From Planctomycetota bacterium (GTDB lineage: Bacteria > Planctomycetota > Phycisphaerae > WQYP01), in contig JAKBAC010000075.1 in assembly GCA_021809365.1 (NCBI GenBank), forward strand, positions 1-15,762: 15,762 nt of DNA. Direction: 5' to 3'. The notes below the pieces were generated by a model that was given only the letters and a program-made list of their open reading frames with translations, made no database searches and was not told where the DNA came from. Positions 1-7,992 of the stretch are shown in pieces (position 1 is the stretch's first letter; each line of letters opens with the position of its first letter). A program made the translations under genes and the position numbers.

Positions 1-320
1 GCGTCGCGTCGGCTCAAGGGGTTTACGAACCCGGTTCTCGCCGCCGACTCCTGGCATCTGGCCGGTTTGAGGCCAATCCACCCGTAATTATGGGTGGAAC
101 AGGGCACTAGGCATCGCAATATGTCCGGGCAGAAGTGCGAAGTGCGAGCTTCCTGGACGAACCGTTCTTTAAGCGCCGGCATTTATGCCGTTGACTTCGC
201 TGTTCGCCCGGCGAAATTGCCATGCATTGCCACGCCCTGCTCCTTGAAATACCGGCATAATGGATGTATTGTCACTGACTTGCGTATGGAATGGACTTTT
301 GTTTTATAAAAAGGCATTGC
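1..320. other. Leader region upstream of purA, no recognised gene
   Basis: I see no complete gene here. Short open frames run in from the left edge but match nothing I recognise. A small hairpin at 19-32 pairs GGGTT with AACCC around a TACG (UNCG-type) tetraloop; no T-tract follows, so it is not a convincing terminator. Two weak promoter candidates precede purA: TTGAAA (244-249) with TATTGT (267-272) at 17-base spacing, and TTGCGT (280-285) with TATAAA (305-310) at 19-base spacing. Which one is used cannot be decided from sequence. Confidence 0.4.
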
Positions 321-1634
321 ATGGAGCCTGATCTGGTATTACCGGAAACCCTTGGCAATACTTCCATTGTCGGCCTGCAGTGGGGCGATGAGGGGAAGGG
401 CAAGATTGTTGATCTGCTGACGGGACAATTTGACTTTGCCATCCGCTGGAACGGCGGCAGCAATGCGGGCCATTCCGTAAAAGTAGGGGATAAGAAATAT
501 GCGTTTCATCTGATTCCCAGCGGCATTCTGCATCCGCAATGCACCTCGGTGCTGGCCAATGGCGTGGTCATTGATCCGGTGCAACTGTTGCAGGAGATGG
601 ATCAACTGGTCAGCCAGGGAATCGCGGTTGAAAATAATTTCTGTATCAGCGGTCAGGCTCATGTTGTCATGCCCTACCATAAACTGCAGGATCAGCTATC
701 CGAACAGCGGCTGGGCGCGAATAAAATCGGAACAACAGCACGCGGCATCGGCCCATGTTATGCGGATAAAGCCGGCCGGTCGCTGGCGGTGCGCATGGCG
801 GATATTTTGGATGAAAAACGTTTGAACGAGAAATTGCAGCGCGTGGTGGCTGATAAAAATCATCTGCTCAAAGCACTTTATGGCGCACCTCCGCTGGAAT
901 GGGCTCCGATGTTTGAGCAATACCGCGGTTATGGGCAATTGCTGCGGCCCTATGTCCGCAACACTGCGGCGCTGCTGCATCAGGCCATGGATGATGGCAA
1001 GCGGCTGTTGTTTGAGGGGGCCAATGCGGTGCTGCTGGATTTGGATCACGGCACGTTTCCGTTCGTCACCAGCAGCAATTGCGGCACTGGACTTTCCGCG
1101 GGCACCGGCGTTCCGGCGCAGGCGGTGAAAACCGTTTTCGGAGTGGTCAAGGCTTATTGCAGCCGCGTCGGGGCCGGGCCGTTCCCGACTGAGCAGGATA
1201 ATGCGATCGGCGAACGCATTCGTACACGCGGGAATGAATTTGGCACCACCACGGGACGCCCGCGGCGCTGCGGCTGGCTGGACCTGGTGGCCTTACGCTA
1301 TGCCGCGCGCATTACCGGGGCTACGGGGCTGTGTATTATGCTGCTGGATGTGCTTTCCACTTTTGATACCCTGCGTGTCTGCACGGGCTATAAAATTGAT
1401 GGCACCGTCACGAACGATTTTCCAGCCGATGCGTATGAACTGCAAAAGGCGCAGCCGGTTTATCAGGACTTGCCCGGCTGGAATGATACGCTCGATGATG
1501 TGCGGAAACTCGGTGATTTACCGGCCAATGCCCTGCGATACCTCGATACGATTTCGGCGTTCGTCAATACCCCCATTCGTATTGTCAGCGTCGGCCCGGC
1601 GCGGCATCAGACGTTAATTTGCGACGGCCATTGA
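321..1634 (+). CDS. purA: Adenylosuccinate synthase
   Basis: Catalyses the first committed step from IMP to AMP (IMP + aspartate + GTP to adenylosuccinate) in the cytoplasm. The 437-residue length is normal for the family. Visible motifs are the N-terminal P-loop-like QWGDEGKGK (residues 20-28, with the catalytic Asp at 23), NGGSNAGHSV with catalytic His 51, KIGTTARGIGPCYADKAGR for IMP binding, DHGTFPFVTSSN, and GNEFGTTTGRPRRCGWLD near the Asp-binding loop. FEGANAVLLD carries Asn-Ala where many homologues have Gln-Gly. An in-frame ATG lies at 291, but the ATG at 321 has a good ribosome site (AAAAAGG, six bases upstream) and fits the usual start, so I chose it. It is followed after about 50 bases by uppS, which has its own TATAAT box. 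Identification is secure. Confidence 0.97.
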   Translation: MEPDLVLPETLGNTSIVGLQWGDEGKGKIVDLLTGQFDFAIRWNGGSNAGHSVKVGDKKYAFHLIPSGILHPQCTSVLANGVVIDPVQLLQEMDQLVSQGIAVENNFCISGQAHVVMPYHKLQDQLSEQRLGANKIGTTARGIGPCYADKAGRSLAVRMADILDEKRLNEKLQRVVADKNHLLKALYGAPPLEWAPMFEQYRGYGQLLRPYVRNTAALLHQAMDDGKRLLFEGANAVLLDLDHGTFPFVTSSNCGTGLSAGTGVPAQAVKTVFGVVKAYCSRVGAGPFPTEQDNAIGERIRTRGNEFGTTTGRPRRCGWLDLVALRYAARITGATGLCIMLLDVLSTFDTLRVCTGYKIDGTVTNDFPADAYELQKAQPVYQDLPGWNDTLDDVRKLGDLPANALRYLDTISAFVNTPIRIVSVGPARHQTLICDGH

Positions 1635-1643
1635 ATCCGTCGA

Positions 1644-1649
1644 TATAAT
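1644..1649 (+). promoter_or_regulatory. TATAAT -10 box upstream of uppS
   Basis: A perfect TATAAT lies 40 bases upstream of the uppS ATG, just after the purA stop codon. The best -35 is TTGCGA at 1619-1624 with 19-base spacing, overlapping the end of purA. Good -10 with weak -35 is the common pattern in this window (compare the HAD, PIN and 235-residue genes). A ribosome site, GGTGGAG, follows at about 1679. Confidence 0.5.
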
Positions 1650-1688
1650 TTTCCATGGAGTTGGCGCAACGGACACAGGTGGAGTCAG

Positions 1689-2438
1689 ATGGGCACTATT
1701 TCTTCCAAAGCTGAATTGGACAGCACACGGATGCCGAATCACGTCGCGGTGATTATGGACGGCAATGGCCGCTGGGCCAGGCGGCGCGGCAAGCCGCGCA
1801 CGGAAGGACACCGTGCCGGCGCGGTGGCGGCCCGGGCCATCATTGAGCATTGCGCCCGATTGAAACTCAAACAATTAACGTTGTACAGCTTTTCCATTGA
1901 AAACTGGAGCCGGCCCGCCGAGGAAGTCAATACGCTCATGCGGCTGTACATTGAATATCTCATCAGCCAGCGTCCGGTGATGCTGAAAAATAATATCCGC
2001 TTCCGGCAGATTGGCCGCCGGGAGGGATTGCCGCCGGATGTGCTGGAGGAACTGGACCGCACGATCGCGGCATTGGATCACAACACCGGCATGACATTAT
2101 GTCTGGCGGTGAATTATGGATCGCGGGCGGAGATCACCGATGCGGTGCGCGCCATTGCCCGGAAAGTTCAAGCCGGAGCGTTGCACCCCGATGCGATCAC
2201 CGAAGAGACCATTGCCGGGAATCTGTACACCGCGGGCATGTCCGATCCGGATTTGCTCATACGCACCGCCGGTGAAATGCGCGTCAGCAATTATCTGCTC
2301 TGGCAGATCAGCTATGCGGAGCTGTATGTCACCGATGTCTGCTGGCCTGATTTTACCGAAGCTGAATTTGACCGGGCCTTGGCGGATTACGCCAAACGCG
2401 AACGCCGCTTCGGTGGATTGGGACCGGTGGATGACTGA
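1689..2438 (+). CDS. uppS: Isoprenyl transferase (undecaprenyl diphosphate synthase)
   Basis: Cis-prenyltransferase that condenses isopentenyl diphosphate onto farnesyl diphosphate to make the C55 lipid carrier for cell-wall glycans, working at the cytoplasmic membrane face. The 249 residues cover the whole family: HVAVIMDGNGRWA with catalytic Asp 24, RTEGHRAG, LYSFSIENWSRP, LCLAVNYGSR, and the C-terminal DPDLLIRTAGEMRVSNYLLW followed by the ELY...WPDF block. The start has GGAG five bases upstream. It probably shares a transcript with the exported-protein gene that begins 13 bases after its stop. The usual neighbour cdsA is absent; the next gene is an unfamiliar secreted protein. Confidence 0.96.
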   Translation: MGTISSKAELDSTRMPNHVAVIMDGNGRWARRRGKPRTEGHRAGAVAARAIIEHCARLKLKQLTLYSFSIENWSRPAEEVNTLMRLYIEYLISQRPVMLKNNIRFRQIGRREGLPPDVLEELDRTIAALDHNTGMTLCLAVNYGSRAEITDAVRAIARKVQAGALHPDAITEETIAGNLYTAGMSDPDLLIRTAGEMRVSNYLLWQISYAELYVTDVCWPDFTEAEFDRALADYAKRERRFGGLGPVDD

Positions 2439-2451
2439 CAAGGGGTAAAAC

Positions 2452-4692
2452 ATGACGTGCGAAGCAAGGATTGGATTAATCGGTCAATTGTGGACGTCCG
2501 GTCGCGCCGTCGTGGGAATCACGGCCATTCTATTATGTCTGGCCGTGCCGGCGGGCGCTGCCTCGGGCGCGAACGCGCCACTGGTACAGCCATTTTATAT
2601 CAGCGGCATTTCGCCGTCGCTGATGCCGCGCCATCCAATCGCCCGCGCCGAGAAACTTTTTCCATTTTCTAAGCATAGGCCGTTTTCCACGGCGGGTTTC
2701 AATCCGCTATTTCTGCCGTTTCATCATGCCTTCAGCAGCCCGTCGCACGGTCTTAACCGGGCGCAGGCATTCGCATTTTTATTTTCCAGCGATCTGGATT
2801 GGGCGACGGGAAACTACTGCGCACGGCACGCTTATTTTGTTTTTACACGCAGTGGGCCGGCACCCTATTTTCTGCTGAAACACTACACGCCGGCCAACAT
2901 CGCGCTTTATTTTCGCGGCTGGCGGGCGACCATCGGGATAGGTGGAACCCTGAAGCACACTGCGGCGGGTTATACCGCGGATATTGTGCTCTTTAACCGC
3001 GCGGGCAAATTAATCCACACGCTGCGATACAGCAAGCCCATGTCGTACTGGAATCTGCTGGGCACCGCTGAGGCCGGGGTTATGGCCTATCTGGGAGAGC
3101 CGCCGACGCCGGCACTGGCGAAGTTTCTACGTCGGCCACGGTGTACCAATATGCAGGGTGTAACGGATTTGGGAAAGGCCGCATTTTTACCGACGCAATC
3201 CCACCGGGCTTTCGCCCTATTCCGGAAAGTTCTCCAATTAGATCCTGATTTTGCGGACGCGCGCTACTGGTATGACATTCAACGCAGTTGGCGTTGGACG
3301 ACGGGAAATGATCAACTGCAACTGGAAATTGCCCGCTGTTTGAAAGCACGGATCGGCCCCTATGATTCGCAGCAATTTGATCCACTGCAATGCTCGAACC
3401 CGCAAAACATCCGCGCGCTGACCGCCATGGAACCGGAATTGCTGATTCAACTCACTAAACTCACGGGTGCCGATTCGTCAGCCGTGATCTACCATGAATT
3501 GGAGTGGCGTCAGAATACGCCGATCGCGCTTCCGGCTCTGCTGCATCGCGCCAAACAACTCGCGGCTCAATATCCGAATAACTATTATCTGCTGATCAGA
3601 CTCGGCCAGCGATATGGCGAGCGAAACCCGGAAATTTGTTTTCAGCCCGATCTGGAAGGGGCCATCGGTGTTGTGGCACTGCGCGATCGGTTTTTGACTG
3701 GGATGGAGCAAAAGAGAGTCGCTCATATCCTCCTTGCGTTCGCCGCATACAATACAGGCCATTTTGGAATAGCCGCCGCCTTACTTCTCAACTCTCACAG
3801 TTCGAATCGCCTTACAGCGGCTATCTGGTCGCTGATTCAATCGGGACAATTTCGACTCATTACGCGGCTCTGGCCGATGATTGTTCGCGATAGGCCAGAT
3901 GTGGTGACGGACATCGCGCCGATCTACGCCTTCGCCGCAGCCATGTGTTCTGATCGTTATGATCTGGACCAGATCATAAAACAATATCCGGAAGTGTTGC
4001 GACACGATCACGTTTTTGATGTGATGCAATATTGTTCTGAGCGTCTGGCGGGCAAAAATACATCGCACTTCGTGTTTTCCTCAACTGTCCCGACCTGGCA
4101 GTGGTTCAGGATACACCTGTATGTGATGGCGGAGTGTGATCTTGCGCGGCATCACCCAAAACTGGAACACGCGATGTATCAACACCTCCTCTACCATCCT
4201 ATGGATTATCTTGCCTGGTTTTATCTCGATGCCTATTACCGTCGCCAGGCACATCCGCCGCAGGATGCCCCGAATTTTTATAATAGCCTTGCATGGATAT
4301 GGTCCGATATGCCATCGGCGAAACTGGCCGTGGCCGATTATTCCGCCCGAACCGCGGCGCACAGCACCACGCTGGCCGATCCGGATCAGTTGCTCAACAT
4401 TTTTGCGCCCCTGAAAAAATATCGCCATAGCAAATTCGCAGACGCTGCGTTTACCCAGGCGGTCAGGCAGTTGCCTTTGCGGAAAACCACCATTTTTGAT
4501 GAAATTGCGGCGATACATCAACTGGTTCAACGATCTGAATTTGCGAAGGCCCTGAGACTGGCACACCTCATCTGGTGGCATGCGTATGTCACATATAGCC
4601 CTGGGCAGGCGGAATTTGACCGGCATGTCATTTATATGGTGAAACTGGCCCAGATGGAGGCGCACGCGGAGACCAGGCCGGCGGCCCGGTAG
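2452..4692 (+). CDS. Exported protein of unknown function, helical/TPR-like
   Basis: I do not recognise a named family. The 746-residue protein begins with an apparent signal peptide: an N-region with Arg 18, a hydrophobic core at about residues 20-34 (ITAILLCLAVPAGA) and a likely Ala-X-Ala cleavage near residues 36-42, so it should act in the periplasm or envelope. Around residues 155-220 a pattern like GTLKHTAAGYTADIVLF followed by an aromatic-rich strand and YLGEPP recalls TolB-N/CsgG-type alpha-beta modules; this is a resemblance only. Around residues 245-285 the segment ALFRKVLQLDPDFADARYWY reads as a TPR helix pair, and the rest is rich in helical, aromatic pairs typical of tetratricopeptide solenoids. 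AAGGGG provides a ribosome site. The 13-base spacing after uppS implies co-transcription, so a role in envelope biogenesis is possible but unproven. Confidence 0.85.
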   Translation: MTCEARIGLIGQLWTSGRAVVGITAILLCLAVPAGAASGANAPLVQPFYISGISPSLMPRHPIARAEKLFPFSKHRPFSTAGFNPLFLPFHHAFSSPSHGLNRAQAFAFLFSSDLDWATGNYCARHAYFVFTRSGPAPYFLLKHYTPANIALYFRGWRATIGIGGTLKHTAAGYTADIVLFNRAGKLIHTLRYSKPMSYWNLLGTAEAGVMAYLGEPPTPALAKFLRRPRCTNMQGVTDLGKAAFLPTQSHRAFALFRKVLQLDPDFADARYWYDIQRSWRWTTGNDQLQLEIARCLKARIGPYDSQQFDPLQCSNPQNIRALTAMEPELLIQLTKLTGADSSAVIYHELEWRQNTPIALPALLHRAKQLAAQYPNNYYLLIRLGQRYGERNPEICFQPDLEGAIGVVALRDRFLTGMEQKRVAHILLAFAAYNTGHFGIAAALLLNSHSSNRLTAAIWSLIQSGQFRLITRLWPMIVRDRPDVVTDIAPIYAFAAAMCSDRYDLDQIIKQYPEVLRHDHVFDVMQYCSERLAGKNTSHFVFSSTVPTWQWFRIHLYVMAECDLARHHPKLEHAMYQHLLYHPMDYLAWFYLDAYYRRQAHPPQDAPNFYNSLAWIWSDMPSAKLAVADYSARTAAHSTTLADPDQLLNIFAPLKKYRHSKFADAAFTQAVRQLPLRKTTIFDEIAAIHQLVQRSEFAKALRLAHLIWWHAYVTYSPGQAEFDRHVIYMVKLAQMEAHAETRPAAR

Positions 4693-4748
4693 TTCGGCGG
4701 CATTTTCGGTATTGCGTCGGAAATTCTTATACTGGATGGGCATTCGGC

Positions 4749-4754
4749 TATAAT
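4749..4754 (+). promoter_or_regulatory. TATAAT -10 box upstream of the HAD hydrolase
   Basis: GGCTATAATCCC lies 28 bases upstream of the ATG, leaving room for the GGAAG ribosome site at about 4773-4777. No convincing -35 hexamer stands at 16-18 bases; a second AT-rich box, TATACT, occurs at 4729-4734. This makes the HAD gene a likely separate transcription unit from the uppS pair. Confidence 0.45.
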
Positions 4755-4782
4755 CCCACGGGTCAGGTAATGCGGAAGATAT

Positions 4783-5526
4783 ATGGTAAAGGCCATTCTT
4801 TTTGATTTAGCGGATACGCTGCTGCAATTTGATCGATTGGATCATCGTGAGCTTTTTGTGCTGGGGGCCAAGGATACCTATCGGCATCTGCATGGCACGA
4901 ATGTGCTTCTTCCGAAGTTTGAAGTTTATACGCGCGCACACTTCCGGGCGTTTCGGCGAAAATACATCTGGTCCAATATCCGGCGACGCGATTTTAATGT
5001 CAATGATGTGATTTGCCGGGTGCTTTCCAAGCTGGAAATTGCGGTTCCCGGGGCTGATATTCCCGAACTGGTGTGGCGCTGGTACAAACCGGTGGTGCAG
5101 CGGGGCACCGTCGCAATCGGGACGCGCGCCATGCTGCGGGAATTCCAGCGGCGGGGACTTAAACTCGCGATTGTCTCAAACACCTGCGCGCCGGATTATT
5201 GTCTCGATCGGCATCTGGAGCACGAAAAGCTGCTCGAATTTTTTCCTACCCGGATTTATTCCTCCAATACGTTGTATCGCAAACCGCATCCGGAAATTTT
5301 CCGCGTAGCGCTGGATCGCATCGGCGTCAACCCGGTCGATGCGATATTCGTCGGAGATTTGCTGGGCGCGGATATTAAAGGCGCACGCCGCGTCGGCATG
5401 ACAACCGTATGGAAGCCGGCGCAGCGCACACTTTCATCCCGCCGACGGCGCATTCATCCGGATCATGAGATTCAAGCGATCACGGATTTGACGAAAATCG
5501 TCTTGAGCAGTACTGCGGCGGGGTAA
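4783..5526 (+). CDS. HAD-superfamily hydrolase
   Basis: Cytoplasmic HAD-type hydrolase of 247 residues; the substrate is unknown. Motif I is LFDLADTLL with nucleophile Asp 8. The residue two positions later is Ala 10 rather than the usual Asp acid/base, with an Asp at 11 instead. Motif II is IVSNT (Ser 132), motif III is YRKPHPEIF (Lys 167), and motif IV is VGDLLGAD (Asp 192 and Asp 197). Residues about 15-100 form the helical cap typical of subfamily IA. A Gly or Ala at the third motif I position occurs in other HAD proteins and in phosphonatases, so this may signal a non-phosphatase reaction or altered chemistry. It converges on the GNAT gene with 35 bases between stops. Confidence 0.88.
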   Translation: MVKAILFDLADTLLQFDRLDHRELFVLGAKDTYRHLHGTNVLLPKFEVYTRAHFRAFRRKYIWSNIRRRDFNVNDVICRVLSKLEIAVPGADIPELVWRWYKPVVQRGTVAIGTRAMLREFQRRGLKLAIVSNTCAPDYCLDRHLEHEKLLEFFPTRIYSSNTLYRKPHPEIFRVALDRIGVNPVDAIFVGDLLGADIKGARRVGMTTVWKPAQRTLSSRRRRIHPDHEIQAITDLTKIVLSSTAAG

Positions 5527-5561
5527 ATGCTTCGTGACGGGGTAAAATATGCCGTTGCGGG

Positions 5562-6137
5562 TCACTTGCTTGTGGCACGAATATTCAAGTTGATCAGCGG
5601 CGTGGGTACTTCATAGCGCTGATTTTCCACCTGATCCGCATGGACTTCCTTCAAGGCCGGGCCTGGAAGCAGGTCCCGCACCACCGCAATCTCATCACAT
5701 CCGTCGCGTTTGGGGCACTTGACGCAATCGCTCCAGACTTTCAGCGGAAGAGCGGATTTGTCAACAACATGAAATCCCGCTTTCTCAAAAAACCGCTGCT
5801 CGTAGGTCAACGCGAATACACGTTGTATCCGCAGTTCCACAGCCTCCCGGATGACCGCCTCCAGCAACTGCCGCCCGATTCCACGGCCCTGAAAAGCCGC
5901 ATCCACAGACAGGCTTTTTACCTCCGCCAAATCCGCCCAGACAATCTCCAAAGCGCATACGCCTAAAATCGGCGATGGCCGCTCCGGTGTCGATTCGGCG
6001 GCTTGATATACCCAAAAATCCCGCAACGTTTCATAGAGTTCCGCGTGAGAGCGAAACAACATCTTCCCATGCCGGGCATGCTGGGCAATAAGCTCAGCTA
6101 TCCGCGGCACGTCCGTAACAATGGCATGGCGAATCAT
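5562..6137 (-). CDS. GNAT N-acetyltransferase, ArgA-like
   Basis: Acetyl-CoA-dependent N-acetyltransferase of 191 residues. The acetyl-CoA loop is QGRGIG (residues 83-88) after the strand VKSLSVDAAF, and the fold continues through RVFALTYEQRFFEKAGF. LPLKVWSDCVKCPKRDGCDE (from residue 130) holds three cysteines, C138, C141 and C147, a feature I associate with short ArgA-type N-acetylglutamate synthases used for arginine biosynthesis; that assignment comes from family memory and is moderate. The ATG at 6137 has GGAG nine bases upstream; a TTG at 6152 in the same frame is a weaker alternative. The C-terminal 35 residues beyond the domain (PGPALKEV onward) are of unknown role. It is the last core-type gene before the repeat-rich island. 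Confidence 0.85.
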   Translation of the reverse strand: MIRHAIVTDVPRIAELIAQHARHGKMLFRSHAELYETLRDFWVYQAAESTPERPSPILGVCALEIVWADLAEVKSLSVDAAFQGRGIGRQLLEAVIREAVELRIQRVFALTYEQRFFEKAGFHVVDKSALPLKVWSDCVKCPKRDGCDEIAVVRDLLPGPALKEVHADQVENQRYEVPTPLINLNIRATSK

Positions 6138-7232
6138 GTTACCAGTCTCCAAACAGCGGTAACAGCCATTCTCCAGAGACCACGATTCATTTTATTACTC
6201 CCCGTTCAGAAATAATGACCGATTTAAGAATATCGCCGACCGGCAAACGGGTCAAATTTTCGAGCGGTGCGGAGCGGGGCCAGGGCCTATGACCGATCCT
6301 GCAACGCGTCGGCACCGCCAGCATTTAGGCGTTAGGAGTTAGGAGTCGCTGCGGCGACGACGGGGCGACGAACCACGACGGTATTTACCACAACGACACA
6401 ACGACACAAAGATACGACGATGGAACGACGGTTAGCCACAGAGGGCACAGAGATCACAGAGATCACAGAGATGCAATGACGACGACCACGACGACGATAT
6501 TTACCACAAAGACACAACGACACGTTTCAACGAAACGCTGCGCTAAACGAGCAACGAGCAACGAACAACAGGGTCGCTGTCACGTCCAAGATGCTCAAGA
6601 TGTTTTTGGCCCCCAGGGGGGGCGGCATTCAGCATTCAGCATTCAGGAGTCAGGAGTTAGGAGTTAGAAGACTTTTTGGGCGCGGAATGGGCGCGGGCTG
6701 TTGGCTACAACGAACAACGAACAACAGGGTTGCGTGGCAATAGTGGGTGCCGATTCTCGTTCAGGATTCTTTTCCGCGATCACTGTGGCGGCATGTTATT
6801 TACTTGTCAAACCCCGGCGGACCGGGATGCGGCACTTGTGCCGTGGAGAAGCTATAGGGGGCGGCGGGGGAGGGTAATGACACATCAGGAGACAGGAGGC
6901 AGGAGTTAGGAGTTAGGAGAATAGGGAAGCGCTGCGAGAGAATTGCTGTCGGTTGCCGGACATTGGACACCGCTCTTCATTCATTATTGCGCGGCGATTT
7001 ACTGCTGCTTGTTTCCGGGCATCACAATATGATCTATTCACTGTCGTGCCGAGCACGGGTGGGCGGTTGTTAAAGCCTCCGTTGTTTTGATTAACTAAAT
7101 CACGTCCCCGTGTCGCTTCTCCGTCCTTGGTAGAGATTATTCACCAGCGGCTGCGTGCCGGATGTGCTGTTTTCACCACAAAGCCACGACGACACGAAGT
7201 TTTTTGAACCACGAGGAAGGGGAGGCCAATTT
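6138..7232. repeat. Gene-free tract of short-period repeat families
   Basis: No believable gene lies in these 1.1 kb. They contain several short tandem tracts with exact unit lengths. Heptads: TTAGGCG/TTAGGAG at 6325-6345; AACGAGC/AACGAAC at 6546-6566; CATTCAG three times, then GAGTCAG and GAGTTAG twice in the same register, at 6626-6667; CAACGAA at 6708-6721; CAGGAGN/TAGGAGN five times at 6886-6920. Octads: CACAACGA/CACAAAGA at 6389-6412, echoed near 6501-6520. Nonads: CACAGAGAT-type units at 6437-6472. Other items are a CGGCAC-TT-GTGCCG hairpin at 6830-6843 and a GTGCCGAGCAC hairpin near 7050. Similar heptad tracts (STRR) are known from cyanobacteria and occur in other environmental genomes. 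Confidence 0.85.
7090..7119 (-). repeat. GGGGACGTGATT motif, copy 1 (inverted relative to copy 2)
   Basis: Read on the minus strand, this 30-base segment runs GAAGCGACACGGGGACGTGA then TTTAGTTAAT. It matches 9001-9029 on the plus strand with one substitution and one single-base indel. The second copy sits exactly at the broken end of the IS66 remnant. This is a dispersed motif in opposite orientations 1.9 kb apart. Confidence 0.8.
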
Positions 7233-7572
7233 CAACGAACAACGAGCGACGAGCAACGAACAACAATGGATTTTGAACCGCCAAGTCGCAAAGTGCACCA
7301 AGCCTGCGACGGGAAGCGAATTCGCCGGGGTTGCGATTCAAGGTTTTTTCAGGCGCTGCGACCAAGGATGTATTCCCCTACAAGCAACCGGAATGGATTA
7401 TACCGCCAGAATTATACTGGCAGGCAAAACATCGACAAAGGAAGTCAATGTCATAACACCAGGCACCCCTGCAGCCGCACCCGCATTCATCATGCTGTTT
7501 TTATGGGTGGCTGTCCCTGTTATTTACACGCACACATCCACCATGCTATCTTTTTTTATAGGTGCCTGTCCC
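7233..7572 (-). repeat. Composite dispersed element, copy A
   Basis: Shares a long ordered set of blocks with copy B (10230-10573) and, for its left part, copy C (11904-12028). In plus-strand order the blocks are: the heptad leader CAACGAACAACGAGCGACGA at 7233; a body starting GAACCGCCAAG and containing CACCAAGCCTGCGA; CTGCGACCAA; GGATTATACCGC at about 7395-7406; ACATCGACAAAG at about 7429-7440; and the terminal block CCACCATGCTATC, T-run, GGTGCCTGTCCC. Copy A has an extra, diverged terminal block (ATGCTGTTTTTATGGGTGGC at about 7491) before the last one. An inverted GGCACCC stands at about 7462. I orient the element to the minus strand because its promoter reads that way. The right end abuts the MmyB remnant directly. 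Confidence 0.85.
7411..7438 (-). promoter_or_regulatory. Promoter inside composite element A
   Basis: On the minus strand, TTGTCG (7438-7433) and TATAAT (7416-7411) are separated by 16 bases. A second TATAAT lies 14 bases further on (7402-7397) after what looks like a small local duplication. The same -35 hexamer, spacing and -10 occur in element B. Reads leftward into the element body. Confidence 0.5.
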
Positions 7573-7842
7573 GAATGGCACAAGCCGCGGAGCGGATTGA
7601 AACGGCGGAAGTGGCCAGCGCTCTCCGGCAGTCCAGCAAGGAGTTCCGCGCGTGGTGGTCCGCGCGCGAAATCATTCTCCCTGTAGAGCGCTCGGGGGTA
7701 CTACAGGCACCCAAGGGCCGGGAGATTGACACTGCATCTCACCATCCTTCAGGTATTCCGTTCGCCTCATCTCAAACTCTTCTCCTTTACGCCAGTCGAA
7801 GGGACCGATACTGCTAGACGGCTTGTCGCCCTGTTGCCTTGA
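7573..7842 (+). pseudogene. C-terminal remnant of an MmyB-type XRE regulator, frameshifted
   Basis: Looks like the C-terminal ligand-binding (MmyB-like) half of an XRE-family transcription regulator. The first frame, from 7575, reads MAQAAERIETAEVASALRQ then SSKEFRAWWSAREI, matching the family's 'S.EF..WW.R..' block. Near 7710-7722 the frame must change by one base, after which GRLTLHLTILQVF, then LKLFSFTPVEGTDTARRL and a TGA at 7840-7842 match the family's 'G.L.L....L......L.L..YTP..GTD.A..L' tail. The helix-turn-helix N-terminus is missing: the preceding bases are the GGTGCCTGTCCC end of repeat element A. It is therefore both 5'-truncated and frameshifted and should not make a working regulator. 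The family call rests on pattern memory, so confidence is moderate. Confidence 0.55.
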
Positions 7843-7992
7843 TCGGGATGTCCCTTTATTTTTCGTCGAAAACAACGACAATCTTCCCATGCAGGGTTCG
7901 GTGCATTGGTCTGTGAGTTGCGCGTGCTTCTCATCCGATGGCATCTTGTCCGCCGAAATAAGATCGTGACATTGGGCATTGCAGATCCTACA

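Noticed and set aside
19..45. tRNA T-arm-like GGGTTCGTAAACCC on the minus strand
   Set aside because: No acceptor, anticodon or D arms can be built around it; it is a simple hairpin.
4081..4743. 220-codon minus-strand frame opposite the exported protein
   Set aside because: It is antisense to a well-supported gene and has no recognisable domain or ribosome site.
5530..5566. Terminator between the HAD and GNAT genes
   Set aside because: GTGAC/GTCAC arms are only five bases with a long loop and no T-run.
6857..6873. G-quadruplex in GGGGGCGGCGGGGGAGGG
   Set aside because: Only three runs of three or more G; below the usual four-run requirement.
6325..6920. Possible CRISPR array
   Set aside because: Units are 7-9 bases in direct tandem without unique spacers of regular size, and no cas gene is present.
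7155..7817. A 220-codon plus-strand frame across repeat A
   Set aside because: Its first 140 codons are repeat sequence and the remainder is the first frame of the MmyB-like remnant; it is an accidental fusion, not a gene.
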